DNA of 64,000 nt from Rheum nobile. Taxonomy: Eukaryota > Streptophyta > Magnoliopsida > Caryophyllales > Polygonaceae. The notes below the pieces were generated by a model. The model was not told the DNA's origin. It worked only from the letters and a program-made list of their open reading frames with translations, and searched no databases. The stretch is from NCBI GenBank assembly GCA_027886185.1, contig WOAB01000619.1, positions 1,860,001-1,924,000 on the forward strand, read 5' to 3'. The translations under genes were made by a program, and so were the position numbers. This document shows positions 1 to 12,672 of this stretch, in pieces; position 1 is the first letter of the stretch; every line of letters starts with the position of its first letter.

Positions 1-256
1 ATTGTAACTTACTTCTTAGTCTTCCGCTGTGTTTGGTTTAAACTATGTTTTGACCTATTCGGGATTGGGTTGTAATCCCGTAACCCTTGTTTCCTCAACA
101 ATGTTATGTTTTGGAATTTAATGCTTGATCTTTGTGTATCAATTGCATTTCATAAATTGTATTTATTTGGTAAAGCCTTAGGTGATCTCGGTAAGGAACA
201 CTGGGGTCACTGGCGGTAATACATTTCCAAAAGGGTTAAGTTTTGGGGGTGTTACA
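1..256 (+). mobile_element. 3' end of a Tekay-type LTR (fragment)
   Basis: This stretch aligns by eye with the last 250 bp of the LTRs at 28,429-30,970 and 37,238-39,780. Shared landmarks are the GGGATTGGGTTGTAATCCC-type block, CACTGGCGGTAAT, and the terminal GGGGGTGTTACA. It is clearly diverged from those copies. The sequence right after it is not a primer-binding site, so it is either the tail of a solo LTR or a truncated copy. The left end lies outside the window. Confidence 0.8.
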
Positions 257-563
257 GAAGTTGTTGTTAGTTCCTTGTTTTTAGGGATTTTTTTGTTAGA
301 GTTGTTGCTGCCAGGATTTGGTTGTTGCAGCCACGTTTTGTGCCATTTGTTGCGTCTAAATTGAGGTCGTGACATTCAGTTTAATTTGAGTTTTGAGTCG
401 TGTTCATAGCAGCCCTTGTTTCCTTGGGATTTTCATGCTATTCGAGCTTGAATTAAACGTCAACGCTAGGATACGGGAACGGTTCCTTTGCTGTCTTTGA
501 GCACTTGTTTTCCTTCATTATAAAGTCTACATTCTGCATTGTATATCGAAGAGGTTCTTCATT
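257..563. other. No gene seen; left flank of the hAT element
   Basis: There are about 300 bp of moderately AT-rich sequence between the LTR end and the hAT insertion. No coding region or terminal repeat is recognisable. It may be the 5' part of the decayed gypsy element that resumes at 1,008, but I see nothing in it that proves this. Confidence 0.4.
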
Positions 564-571
564 ACACTAAC

Positions 572-999
572 TAGGGATGTTCAACGGTTTCGGTTTTTTC
601 TGTTTTAGACCGAACAAACCGAACCAAAACCGAACCTATTTAATTCGGTTCGGTTTTCGGTTTTTAAAAAATCACATTTCGGTTCGGGTTCGGTTTTTTC
701 GGTTAAAACCGATTTAAAAAATATTTTAATTTTTACCAATAGAAACCCTAACGGGCCTAATTATACCCTGTTCGGTTTTCGGTTCGGGTTCGGTTTTTTT
801 TTCCTAAGTATTCAGTCCTAAGTATACCCTGTTCGGTTTTGTTCGGTTTTTTCGGTTTTCGGTTTAGAATCGGTTTATACCTTTTTCATTGTTCGGTTTT
901 AACTGAACCGGTTATATTCGGTTCGGTTTTCGGTTCACAAATTTTACACTTTCGGTTTTGGTTTTGTTCGATTCGGTTCTGGACCGATGAACAACCCTA
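572..999. mobile_element. Non-autonomous hAT element, 428 bp, with CGGTTT-rich interior
   Basis: The ends form imperfect terminal inverted repeats: TAGGGATGTTCAACGG on the left, and on the right the complement of TAGGGTTGTTCATCGG. A perfect 8-bp target duplication ACACTAAC flanks it at 564-571 and 1000-1007. Eight-bp duplications with a TAGGG-type terminus are typical of hAT transposons. The interior has many direct and inverted copies of CGGTTCGGTTTT / AACCGAACCG and no coding capacity. It resembles the element at 40,889-41,598. Confidence 0.88.
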
Positions 1000-1007
1000 A
1001 CACTAAC

Positions 1008-4000
1008 CATGTGTATAAGAACCTCCCTTAAAGATGCCCCTAAGTTGCAAACCCACGGCCATGGACTTCAGCCAATGGCGGAACTTCCCAAGCCAATCCG
1101 AGACGCTTAGAACCAAGGCTTGACCCCCAAAGTCAGCCTAAGAGGGATGCTCAAGTTTGGCCTCCACCGCAGCCCCAACGGGGGGAGGGACGAACTAGAG
1201 ACCTTAAGGGTTTAAGTGTCTTGGACGTGGTCATATGGCCCGGGATTGCCCTACCAAGAAGCAAGTTCTTATTAACACTCTAGGGGACTATGAGTCCGAG
1301 GATGAGTGTCAGGAAGAAGTTGTTGAGGTGGAGGAAGATGGAGTAGAAGAACTCCATGTGGTGGCAGCCGAGGGCGAGTGCTTTATGGTAAAGAAAGCAT
1401 TGATCGCCTCGGAGAGTCCTAGTGTGCCTAACCAACGTGAAACGATCTTTCACACTAGGTGCACTATTAAGGGAAAGGTGTGTAGTGTCATCGTGGATGG
1501 TGGGTCATGTTGCAACATCATTGACCAAGAAGTGGTGAGTAGATTCAATCTATTGACCACTCCTCACCCTCAACCTTACACACTTTGTTGGCTGAATTCC
1601 AACACTCCCCTTAAGGTCAAGGACCAAGCCACAATTCAGTTTTCCATAGGGGGATATGTGGATAAGGTTATGTGTGACGTTTTGCCCATGACCACATGCC
1701 ATCTCCTCTTAGGAAGACCTTGCCAATTTGATCGGGGTGTTGTTCATCAAGGAGTGTCCAATGAGTACTATTTCTTGATGAATGGCAAGAGGTTTACCCT
1801 ACATCATTTGGCTTCCCATGAGATTATGGCTGATCATATGGCTAGGGAGCAAAGGAAGGCAAGTGAGCAAGCTAAAGGCAAAAAGCTAGCTATTGGAAGC
1901 AATCAATGTGCTTCTAATCATTTGCTCTTAGCTAAGTCTAAGGAAGTTGTTCAAGCTATAAACGAGGGTGAGGTGTGCTTTTTACTCGTGTGTAAAGACA
2001 CCTTATTTGCCTCGTCAGATCTTGAGGAACTACCTAGGGCCGTGGCTCACCTCTTGGAAGAGTTCGATGATCTCTTTCAAGATGAAGTCCCAAGTGGGTT
2101 GCCACCGGTGAGAGGTATTGAGCATCAAATTGACTTCATACCGGAGGAAACGCTACCTAACCAGGCTGCCTATAGGGCCAACCCCGAGGAGACCAAAGAG
2201 TTGCAACGTCAAGTGCAAGACTTGCTTGACAAGGGCTATGTAAGGGAAAGCCTTAGCCCTTGCACAGTCCCGGTCATTCTAGTTCCTAAGAAGGATGGCA
2301 CTTGGAGAATGTATGTTGATTGTAGAGCAATCAACAACATTACTATCAAGTACCGCCACCCTATTCCTAGGCTGGATGACATGCTTGATGAGTTGCATGG
2401 GGCAAGTGTCTTTTCTAAGATAGACTTGAAGAGTGGTTACCATCAAATTCGTATGCATGAAGGAGATGAGTGGAAAACAGCCTTCAAAACAAAATATGGC
2501 TTATACGAATGGATGGTAATGCCCTTTGGTCTAAACAATGCCCCTAGTACATTCATGAGGCTCATGAACCATGTTCTAAGGCCATTTCTAGGTAAGTTTG
2601 TGGTTGTATACTTTGATGACATCTTAGTGTACATCCATGACCTTAATGAGCATGTTGGTCACCTTAGAAAGGTTCTTGAGGTCCTAAGGAAAGAGAAGTT
2701 GTATGCTAACTCAAGAAGTGCCACTTTTGTTCGGACCATGTGGTATTTCTTGGATATGTAGTATGCAAGGATGGCTTGAGAGTGGATGAAGCGAAGGTGA
2801 AGGCTATTCACGAATGGCCTACACCTACTACTATGACTCAAATCCGAAGCTTTCTTGGTTTGGCTGGCTTCTACCGTAGGTTCGTGAGGGATTTTAGCAC
2901 CTTGGCTACTCCTCTCATCGAACTCACGAAGAAGGGCGTGGCTTTCATGTGGGGAGCCGCCCAAGAAGAGGCCTTTGCCACTCTTAAATCTAAGCTCACG
3001 AATGCACCACTTCTCTCATTGCTTAACTTTGATAAAACTTTTGAGATTGAATGTGATGCATCGGGCATAGGTTTAGGAGGCATGCTTATGCAAGAGGGCA
3101 AGCCAATAGCTTACTTTAGTGAGAAGTTAGGTGGGGCTGAATTGAATTACCCCACCTGTGATAAGAAACTATTGGCCCTTGTCCGAGTTCTTAAGGTATG
3201 GCAACACTATTTGTTGCCCAAAGAGTTTGTGATTCATTCGAACCACGAGGCATTGAAGTACTTAAAGGGGCAAAGCAAGCTCAACAAGAGACATGCCAAG
3301 TGGGTCGAATTTATTGAGTCTTTTCCCTATGTCATCAAACACAAAAAGGGGAAAGACAATGTTGTGGCTGATGCACTCTCCCGAAGGTATACTGTCTTAA
3401 CTCTTTTGGATGCAAAGTTACTCGGGTTTTCTTTCATGAAAGAACTATATGCATGTGATGCTGATTTTTGTGATTTATTTGCTGAATGTGTGTCTAAGGG
3501 AAGCAAAGATCAATATTATGTGCATGAGGGGTTCTTATTTAAGGGCCATAAACTTTGCATACCTAAGGGTTCTACTAGGAGATTGTTAGTGCATGAAGCT
3601 CATGGAGGAGGGTTAATGGGACATTTTGGGGTTCTCAAGACATTGCATACTTTGAAGGAACATTTTTATTGGCCATGCATGCATAGGTACGTAGAGAAAT
3701 TATGTGCTTCATGTCTTACTTGTTTGCGAGCCAAGTCTAGGAGCCAACCCCACGGCCTATATACACCCTTACCCGTACCTCGGCTGTCTTGGGAAGATAT
3801 CTCTATGGACTCTGTTTTGGGTTTACCTAGGTCTAAGAGATGGAGGGATTCCATCTTTGTTGTGGTAGATAGGTTCTCCAAGATGGCACATTTCATTGCA
3901 TGCCATAAGACCGATGATGCATCTCATGTTGCTAACCTCTTTTTTGACCAAGTTGTGAGATTGCATGGAGTTCCTAGATCTATTGTTTCATATAGGGATG

Positions 4001-5000
4001 TGAAGTTCCTTAGCTACTTCTGGAAGATGCTATGGGCCAAGCTTGGAACAAAGATCTTATTCTCCACCACTTGTCATCCTCAAACGGATGGACAAACCGA
4101 GGTAGTGAACCGAACTCTTGGTGCTTTACTTAGATCTATGTTGGCAACTAACTTGCACAGGTGGGAAGAGAGTCTATCTTTCATTGAGTTTGCCTACAAT
4201 AGATCGGTCCATTCAACGACTAAGAGGACCCCTTTGAGGTGGTCTATGGCATCAATCCCAAGACGCCACTCGAGCTCATGCCATATGCCATCAAGGACCA
4301 AGAGAGCAAAGAGGGGGCTGATCAAGCTAAGAGGATTAAGAAGTTGCATGAAGATACTCGGTTGCAATTTGAGAGGTGGACCATGCAATACAAGAGGCAA
4401 GCCGACAAGGGGCGCAATGAGATGCTCTTTGAACCCGGTGACTTGGTTTGGGTGCACCTAAGGAAGGACCGATTTCCCATACTCCGCAACTCCAAGCTGA
4501 AACCGAGAGGGGACGAACCTTTCCAAGTGCTCGAGAAGATCAACGATAATGCCTACAAGTTGGAGCTTTCGTCGTCCTATGGAGTCCATGACGTGTTCAA
4601 CGTGGTTAAATTGATGTCGTTCTTGGTGGACGATGATGAGGACCTTGACGAGCTGGATTCGAGGTCGAATCTCTTTCAAGAGAGGGAGGATGATGTGACC
4701 CCGTCCCATCAAGAGCCACAAGAGAGCCCGGACACTCAAGAGGATTCAAGCCATGAAGGTGACTCAAGTGAAGACGAGTCTAGTGAAGACCAAGAGCATC
4801 AAGACGAGCTTCCTCCCGGGGCCATCACTAGGGCTCGAGCCAAGCACCTTCATGAAGAGCTTAAGGAGGGCCTCATATGCATTGAAGCCATGACACACTT
4901 CGGAGGCCTCGGTCAACACCTAGGAAGCCTCGGCCACGCCACTTGCTTGCCGGCCACACCACCGGGCATCAATCTCCTAGAGGCGCGACCGAGCACATGA
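1008..5000 (+). pseudogene. Decayed Ty3/gypsy gag-pol (chromovirus-like), 5'-truncated
   Basis: Three overlapping frames together give one polyprotein. A gag zinc knuckle lies at about 1217-1250; its first Cys appears to be Gly. A protease with DGGSCCN follows, then reverse transcriptase with YFDDIL (about 2610), RNase H, an HHCC integrase, and a C-terminal ITRARAK motif. Single-base losses shift the frame at about 2727 and about 4232, both in T-rich runs. Several catalytic residues are changed: the usual D in integrase SDRD is Tyr, the RNase H HTDHEALK-type Asp is Asn, and its YDKEL-type Glu is Lys. The RT order and IN motifs place it in Ty3/gypsy; a CRM/Reina-like clade is a guess. Only the last part of gag is present, and no LTR pair was found. 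It cannot be active. Confidence 0.88.
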
Positions 5001-5742
5001 TTTGCATTTTCATTTATTCACCTTAGTTGGGTTTCTATGACATTATTAGACATTATTTTAGCGTTTTGCTTGTGTTCGGCCGAGTTGGGCCTTATTGGGC
5101 CACTAGGCCATTAGGAGGCCGAAATGCCTTAGATTTCTTTCTTTTTCTTGGCTGCCTATTAGAGGCAAAGACGTTCATTTTGTTCAGGCATGCTTAAACT
5201 GATATTGAAGACGGTTATTTTCCTCTCCAAACTCTCTCTCTCGTTCTTCTTTTTTGTGTGTTGCATCAAGGCTTCCTCCGTTGAATTCTTCAAGTGCGTC
5301 ACATCTTGAAGGGATCAACCAGCCCCTAACTATGTTGGTGAGTCATATCCAACCTAGGGAGAGGCATATCCAGTGCCATCCATCCACAAAGTCACGCCGA
5401 GCCACTCGTCATTGCAGCCATCATCAGATTGTTCTAGGAGCCTTCGGAGGGGCTTACCTTGCACCGAGCTATCCTAGATCCTTTGCTTCATCAAGAAGAA
5501 AGGCTAATTTGTCATTATTCATGGATAATATTTCCATAATACAATATATGTATTTATACTCTAATCATCCCACAATATCCTATTAGACCCATACATGACA
5601 GAAAAAAGTAAATTATTTTTTCACTTTACCTTTTCTTTTCAATGTTTTGGATTTAGAATAAACTAAACTAAAATATTTTCATTTTAAAAATAAAAATTAT
5701 TCCCATAATATAACTAAAAATAAAAACCCAAACTTCATGAGG
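5001..5742. other. 3' flank of the gypsy pol, possibly its LTR; no gene
   Basis: This follows the pol stop codon directly and includes CT-rich leader-like sequence near 5,220-5,260, as in many LTR/5'UTR regions. No second copy of it is visible in the window, so LTR identity cannot be proven. I see no coding region. Confidence 0.35.
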
Positions 5743-6770
5743 AACACAAAGATGCCGTGAACTTGAATCGGCTGCCAGTCGTCCACCCTGAGCCTCCCTC
5801 CGCTGACTCCCTCGCCCCCACCGCTGCCATCGTGACCAAGACTAAGAAGAAGCCCCAACACCACCATACATGCACTCACCTTCATTGCAGACCCACCACG
5901 CCGCCCACCTGCTCGGATCTGACACGGATGGTGATTCAAGCGATGAGTTTGGTACAGACCAAGATTCCCAAAACTAGGGTTTATAAGGGATTGAGCCTTA
6001 GAACTTCTTTCTATAACTTCCTGCACATTCTACTTCCTGGCTATAATCATGTGTTTAGCTAGTTTGATTTATGTTGACCCTTTGCTCTTTACTTTAAAAT
6101 GTTGACATGGGTTCTCTTAATTTACTGGTGCTTCTTATGCTTGTTTGAGGTTTGATTTACTTCTCTTCGTGATGTGAAGAGAAAGCTGGTGGATTATAGT
6201 TGGACTAGTCTTAATGGTGACAACATGTTGCACTTTCTTAAGTTGAGCACAAGGGCAACACAAAGATGCCGCAAACTTGAATCGGCTGCCAGTCGTCCAC
6301 CCTGAGCCTCCCTCCGCTGACTCCCTCGCCCCCACCGCTGCCATCGTGACCAAGACTAAGAAGAAGCCCCAACACCACCACACATGCACTCACCTTCATT
6401 GCAGACCCACCACGCCGCCCACCTGCTCGGATCTGACACTGATGGTGATCCAAGCGATGAGTTTGGTATAGACCGAGATTCCCAAAACTAGGGTTTGTAA
6501 GGGATTGAGCCTTAGAACTTCTTTCTTGAACTTCCTGCACATTCTACTTCCTGGCTATAATCATGTGTTTAGCTAGTTTGATTTATGTTGACCCTTTGCT
6601 CTTTACTTTAAAATGTTGACATGGGTTCTCTTAATTTACTGGTGCTTCTTATGCTTGTTTGAGGATTGATTTACTTCTCTTAGTGATGTGAAGAGAAAGT
6701 TGGTGGATTATAGTTGGACTAGTCTTAATGGTCACAACATGTTGCACTTTCTTAAGTTGAGCACAAGGGC
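5743..6770. repeat. Direct tandem duplication, 2 x ~514 bp
   Basis: AACACAAAGATGCCG starts at 5743 and again at 6257, and the copies match almost base for base to about 6256 and 6770. Differences are scattered substitutions and small changes. The first ~190 bp of each unit is GC-rich and reads openly on both strands, but without a recognisable protein. The rest is AT-rich. It is probably a duplicated fragment of a repeat or captured gene; its function is unknown. Confidence 0.85.
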
Positions 6771-8439
6771 AACAAAAGTTGATCAAATTGATGTGCTGCT
6801 AGATGTTGCCGCAGATAACTAATCATGAGTACAATGAGATGGACACACACTAACTAGCAACACTCCTAACACCTCATCAAAGATTATCTACTTCAACCAT
6901 ATCGATTTCGATACAACTTAAACCAAAATAGAACATGGTTGATTTATCACCTACTTCCCAAATCATCATACTAGGTCCCTTTAAATATCATATATCCTCT
7001 TAATCAATTGATACTACATGATTACCCAAAGATCAATAAGGTATATTGTATCCAATACCAAGACTTTTATTCCTTGATGATAAAATTCATAGATATTATA
7101 TAAGTACCACAAGATCACTTAACCAACCACTTACATAAGATCCTACAACCATCAATTCCAATTATCATACACTTCCTCGATCTTGAATCGTACTTCACAT
7201 GTAAGTTCATTCAACAACCTTAACTTGCAATTTCCACTTCAAAATCTATATCTAAAAATTATACCGAGTCACGAACTCAACCAACCTCACAACTTAATCT
7301 ATATTCCTCGAACATTAAATATCATCAATATCATCACGTTAGAAACTCAACTTTAAAGAAACATCACAACTTAATCTATATTCTCCGAATATAAAATATC
7401 CTCAATATCATCAAATCAGAAACTCAAACTTTCAAAGAAACATCACAACTTATCATCAATATCATCGAATTAAAAAAGAACTCTAACGTCCCAACAAACA
7501 TCAAACAATTCATACCTAACTCAGTTATAATTATAACTCTGCACATCCCAACTTAAATCCACAATACACATTTATGTCCCTTTATATCCATCAAAGAAAG
7601 ACATGTTCCTATTTATAGTTCTAAGCACACCATCATATACTAGTCATAACTTCTACGTAAGAAATATCATGTCTAGCAACCAAACAAGGCGTAGAAGATA
7701 ACTACACAATCGTTGAACAATTATATTCAAAACATGTAACCACATTAAGAACAATACATTTAAGATCACTTTATGTATCAACACATATATGAAATCATAA
7801 AGAACATTAAATACAAACACATATCATTATATAAATGACAATGAATGCACGTTCACACACACAAGGTCAACTTAATGGAGACCTTTTGACACACATCCAC
7901 ACCACACACACAAGGTCAGCATCGTTGAAACCTTTTTGACACACACATACAAGGTTAGCTCAATTGCAACCTTGACCACACACACTATGGATATTGGCCA
8001 AATCCGAGCTCATATTGGAAGTCCACGTCTGTACAAACGCCATAACTTCAAGCATGCGGTATGGCCGTACATACCCTATCGAAGGCCTGCTCTGAGGTAT
8101 GCCCCCACTACTGCACTCCCATACCCGAGGTCGCCTTCACCCATCATTCGGAGGGTGGTGCATCCACGTCCTAATCACATACAACCTTCACATGGAGGAA
8201 GTCCTCACTTTTTCTTTTGACCACTCATATGAATGACAACACATATTTTCACAACACAAATGAACAAGTCATTCATATAACAAACAAGTAAAGCACATAG
8301 ATGGAATCATTCAAATTTCATAATATAACATTATATAATAATTCATGAATGAGTCACAATAACATTACATGAATCAACAAACTCACACAAACATTTATCA
8401 TAACAAATCTTAGACGCATAAAGCAATATTCAAACAAGC
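6771..8439. other. AT-rich stretch without genes; CACA-rich segment near 7,850-7,980
   Basis: Only short open frames occur. Around 7,850-7,980 there are repeated ACACACACAAGGTCA-like stretches spaced about 60 bp apart. The right part may belong to the diverged LTR that follows. I see no gene or RNA. Confidence 0.4.
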
Positions 8440-9830
8440 ACACAAATGACCAACCTAGCAAGTATGGGAACTTGCCTTATCAATGACATCTGAGCCTTTA
8501 AAAGGTATCAATCAAGACCATATATCCTCAGATAATTACCTAGGATGCAAATGATGTCACAATAAATGCTTAAGTTTCACAATTCAAAATATGAAATTTT
8601 ACAGCTTACTATCCATTAAAAACGTAACTTTAACTCGATCTAGAACTATTTAAAAATTAAGAAAAAGATGATCGGAATAAACATGAATGAGTCAAGGTCA
8701 TTCTCCAAGTGGAACGAACCCTAAATCATTTATAAATATTTCGCACATCATGCGCACTGATGTTCTAAAAATCATATAAAATTCATTATAGCCTTAAATC
8801 GAGTGATTCAAAAGCCTAAATTTTCTTAACTTCCATACTGTAATTCTAGAAAATGAACCAGTCCAAAACATTCTTTATATTTTAACAAAAACGTACGAAT
8901 AAAGTTTGACGTTATGAAACATAGAAACTCAAAATCAAATCTCTTTCAGATTTCTGGAATTTTAGAATTAAATCCACGAAAAATATATTTTCAGTATAAT
9001 AAATAAAATAAAAATAACATTCATATATTTCCAGAAGTTAGTAAGATCCTCCAATTTGAATCAATGAAAGATCTCATCTTATATGACCTTAACAATTTAT
9101 TTTATTCTGGTACGCAGAATCTGCAATGTCACATTGTAAAAATATCTAAAAATCAAAAACAAATTCTTTTGGAATGAAACAAGTTCCAAACGTTCAAACA
9201 TGTTCTAGTTTATCATATTAAATATCCATTAGGATAATATAAACCATTGACAAGTTATAAGCAAAACGTTTCATGAACTCAAAATCAAATCATCAAACCA
9301 ATTGTTCTCTTTCACCAATTTTTAAAAATATCAAACGATATCTAAAAGCTACTATTTATCATATACAACTACATATATATTTTTACCATACTGTTAAAAC
9401 TTCAAATCAAAATAAGATCTAAAACTATTTTTAACAATTAAAAGTTTTAACAATGTCGACCAGAAATTCCTGGCAAGAGCTTCGATCATCTTGCCTTTAG
9501 ACGGCGCGTGAGGGTGCGTCTTTTGGCTTCAGGGGACGTGCTTCATATGACAATGTAGAAGACAAAGAGAATAGAATAAGATAATGCAATTTGAATCGTC
9601 TAAATCCGACACCGGACGTATAAATGGCAATGTTAGGAAGTTGATTGAGTTTTAAGGTTGCAAGAGAGAAAAAACGAGAGTGAGAGCGGCGTGAAGAAGA
9701 AGAGGAGAGAAAAGAGTTGTGTGATTTTAGATCAAAACTAAGCCCTATTTATAGGGAATGAAGGAGATCAATTAAGATAATGTTTTATTTTCATTAAAAT
9801 TAGTTTTATTGGGACAACTTAAAAGGAAAA
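8440..9830 (-). mobile_element. Diverged LTR-like block, minus strand
   Basis: Read on the minus strand it has the order of a Tekay LTR. A TATA-box region (9743-9756) comes first, then a CT-rich leader, and about 1.25 kb later AAGGCAAGT (complement at 8470-8478), which also occurs in the LTRs at 24,266 and 28,429. The ends could not be fixed; a possible 5' end lies near 10,029. Overall similarity to the other LTRs is low, so this is a structural inference. Confidence 0.45.
9743..9756 (-). promoter_or_regulatory. TATA-box-like site of the diverged LTR
   Basis: The palindromic CCCTATTTATAGGG reads CTATAAATAG on the minus strand. It is followed, on that strand, by a CT-rich leader of about 70 bp. 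This is the only convincing core-promoter arrangement in the area. Confidence 0.45.
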
Positions 9831-10029
9831 GATAAATTTGAACACACTATCTTTTCATTTAAGTTTAAATTATACTCTTAAATAATTCATATGGAATTTA
9901 TTTGACACAAGATATAAATTCAAGTTAATATAATTATCAAAAATATAATAGATTTTATAATTCCTAATAATATGAAAGACATTTACAATAATAACCTTAT
10001 TTATAATCTAAAATTTTACGTGTAATTAC

Positions 10030-12240
10030 AGTTTTAGCTTGATGTTGCTTAATGATATTGATTGTATTTGTTTGTGTTTTGAATTTTGTTGATTGGTGAT
10101 CTGGACGGTGATGTAGTTGCTGCAGTTTCTATGAATTGTGTTTTCTTGGTCAATACTCTTCTTTTAAAAATATTTTTTATGCTTTGTAAAATGAAGTGGA
10201 AATAGTTAAATCATTGTGTTGTCGTGTGATTTATTAGGAACATGATGGTTGCAGCATTATCACGCTAGAATGTGATGGTGTGCTTAATTAGCATAGCTTG
10301 TTTTATCCGTTTAGATAATACTCCGTACTATCCTAGATGATTCCATGGTAACATAAATAGCACTTATTAATGTTTCTTGTGTGGCAGTAGTGACATTTTT
10401 TTATAATGAAAAAATACTCACTCGGTGACAAGAATAATATGAACATAATATCCTTCCCCACCAACACATACATAAGAGTCGATTAAGTCAAACTTTCTTG
10501 TCATAGAGTGAATATTATCATGTCAACCTCTTAACGTTTTTTAGTTCATTGAACGTGAACTTGAACGTGTGAATTGCTAGTGCATTGAGGGAAAGGTCAT
10601 CAACATTTTACAACATCAAGAAAAAAAGTATAATCAACAGCCGACGAGGGGTTTTCCCTCACCAACGAGGCTTACGATTGTTGATTATCCGCCTAATGAG
10701 CAAGATCCATTCATATGTCATCAATAAAATTCATTCTACTTTGAAATCTAACGACACAAGTTAATTAGTTGAAATTGTCAAATTTAAAATCCTATCACAT
10801 AGCGAGAATTTTCCTATAATACAAAACAAAAGAAATATCACCATGAAAATCAAGTTATCAAGTCTTAGATTGAGAATTACCATATCAACTCATTTTAAGT
10901 GTGAACTTCAACATGTGAATTATTAGTGCATTGAAGAGAGAAAATATTTGACTTGACCCAAAAATGAAGACTTGCTCCAAGCATGTATCTATTAAACTTT
11001 TAAGGTTGACATGTTAATGTTCACTCGGTGCCAAGAACTTTGAGGCTGGGAGTTTCAAAGACTTGACTTGTAACATTAGACTTTTAAAAAAGAAGGATCT
11101 CACGATGACATTGAAACTTCAACTTAAGGTAGTAATACCAAAAATAAATTATTTCAATCTAGTTTGATGAGATTAATCTGTACTTGACAAGCATTCCATT
11201 GGATATTTGGTATCTCTTTGGTTTAGTTTCAAATTGAACTGTTTTTGCTTTGGTGACTAAACGGGTGTTGGTTTGATGTAGAATTGAGTTTTGGTAAGCT
11301 TTTTGCTTCAACTAGTTTATTAAAATTTCATATTGACAAGCACATGGGACATAGTGTTTTGGAAGTCAAAGGTCATAAATTATTTTCAAAGTGAAACTTC
11401 TTGTCATAGGGTGAGAGTTATCTTGTCAACCTATTTCTTGCTTCCTTGTTCGCTTAAAATAACTGTCAAATGTGACGCCAAAATTTTAAAGTAGAAGGAA
11501 TGACGTGTGTGACATATCTTTTGTAAAATAAATACTCACTAAGTGACAAGGATCATATGAACATAATGTCCCCTTCTCACCAACATACACATAATTGTTC
11601 ATTAAGTCAAACTTCTTGTCATAGACTTAATTATCTAGTCAACCCATTTCATGCATCTTACTTCATTAAAGCGTGAACTTGAACATGTGAATTGTTAGTG
11701 CATTGAAATGTGACTCGAGGAAAGGGTATACCACACATGATAGATGTTATAATACAAAATGTAACATAACTCCATATACCTGGTACACCAAATCTATATG
11801 TTCGAGCTAAACCTCATTGAGATTCGATTTAACCAAACATTTCTCTAGTTTACAAGTTGCAAAGCGACATATGCTGCTACAAGTTTTTGAGGAACTAAGA
11901 TGACTAAAAATAACACAAAAATATCACGCTATAGAAACTTAATTCTTAAAACAAAATATTCAGGTTCTTGCATTCGTCGACAGTAATTCGTAACAACAAT
12001 CTTGAAGATGATGACCATAGTGATGCAAGAACAATCTTGATTTTTGTAGTGCTTGAAGAATTTTCCACAACAGAATCTCACTGAACAGAGGATAACTAAT
12101 GCACCAAAAGGAGTGTGGAGAGGCTCAAACACACATTTTACACATAACATGTGTATAGGTTGCACATAATTAGCATTTTGAACATTGCAATTGAACATCC
12201 AATGACAAAAAATTACCTCCTAGTGATCTAGACGGGAAAC
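10030..12240. repeat. Gene-free region with a degenerate dispersed repeat
   Basis: Related segments lie at about 10,405-10,600 and 11,520-11,725, with partial copies near 10,865-11,040 and 11,385-11,430. They share CACTCGGTGACAAG-like, CTTGTCATAG and GTGAACTTGAAC...GAATTGTTAGTGCATTGA motifs in the same order. No coding potential is evident. It may be an old local duplication or remains of one repeat family. Confidence 0.6.
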
Positions 12241-12296
12241 GTTACTTGCACCCATGTAGAGTGCTGCAAGCACCCCTGCAAAACTAGGGAGTGAAT

Positions 12297-12416
12297 GATT
12301 TTGGAAACAGTTGGGTGCACGGTTTCCAAAACCATTTGGCGAGCGATTTTGGAAATCGATGGGCGAGAGGCTTTGGAAACCGTTGATCGAACGGTTTCCA
12401 AAACTGTTGGGCCAAA
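12297..12416. repeat. Five tandem 24-bp units of a palindrome-rich motif
   Basis: Units start at 12297, 12321, 12345, 12369 and 12393, each 24 bp. Some carry GATTTTGGAAA and others its near complement GGTTTCCAAAA, so neighbouring units can pair. On the minus strand they lie in a 96-codon open frame and would encode an octapeptide repeat of the F-(W/P)-K-(P/S) type. Coding is unproven. The array is about 260 bp upstream of MULE copy 1. Confidence 0.75.
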
Positions 12417-12672
12417 GCCCGATCTAGTTTAGCTACGCCTCGTTGCCTCATGTTTTCTGATATGGTATTTGACAGATTAGAAAGAAGCAAATCGAATGAT
12501 AATGGAAACCACTTATATAGTGATGAGTAAAAAATACCTATAAAAGGGGAAGCGGATGAGGTAAAAATGTCCAACCAAAATTATTCAATTTTCCTCCTAA
12601 TTCTAAAAAACGAGAAGATTAGTGTAACTGAATTAGGAAAAGTTAAATTAAATTATCTCAATTTGTTATACT

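Noticed and set aside
590..980. Telomere-like repeats (CGGTTT)n
   Set aside because: Plant telomeres are TTTAGGG. These repeats lie inside a hAT element with target duplications.
5697..6026. Minus-strand ORF with a hydrophobic stretch (signal-peptide-like)
   Set aside because: It lies in the tandem duplication, changes between the two copies and overlaps an equally open plus-strand frame.
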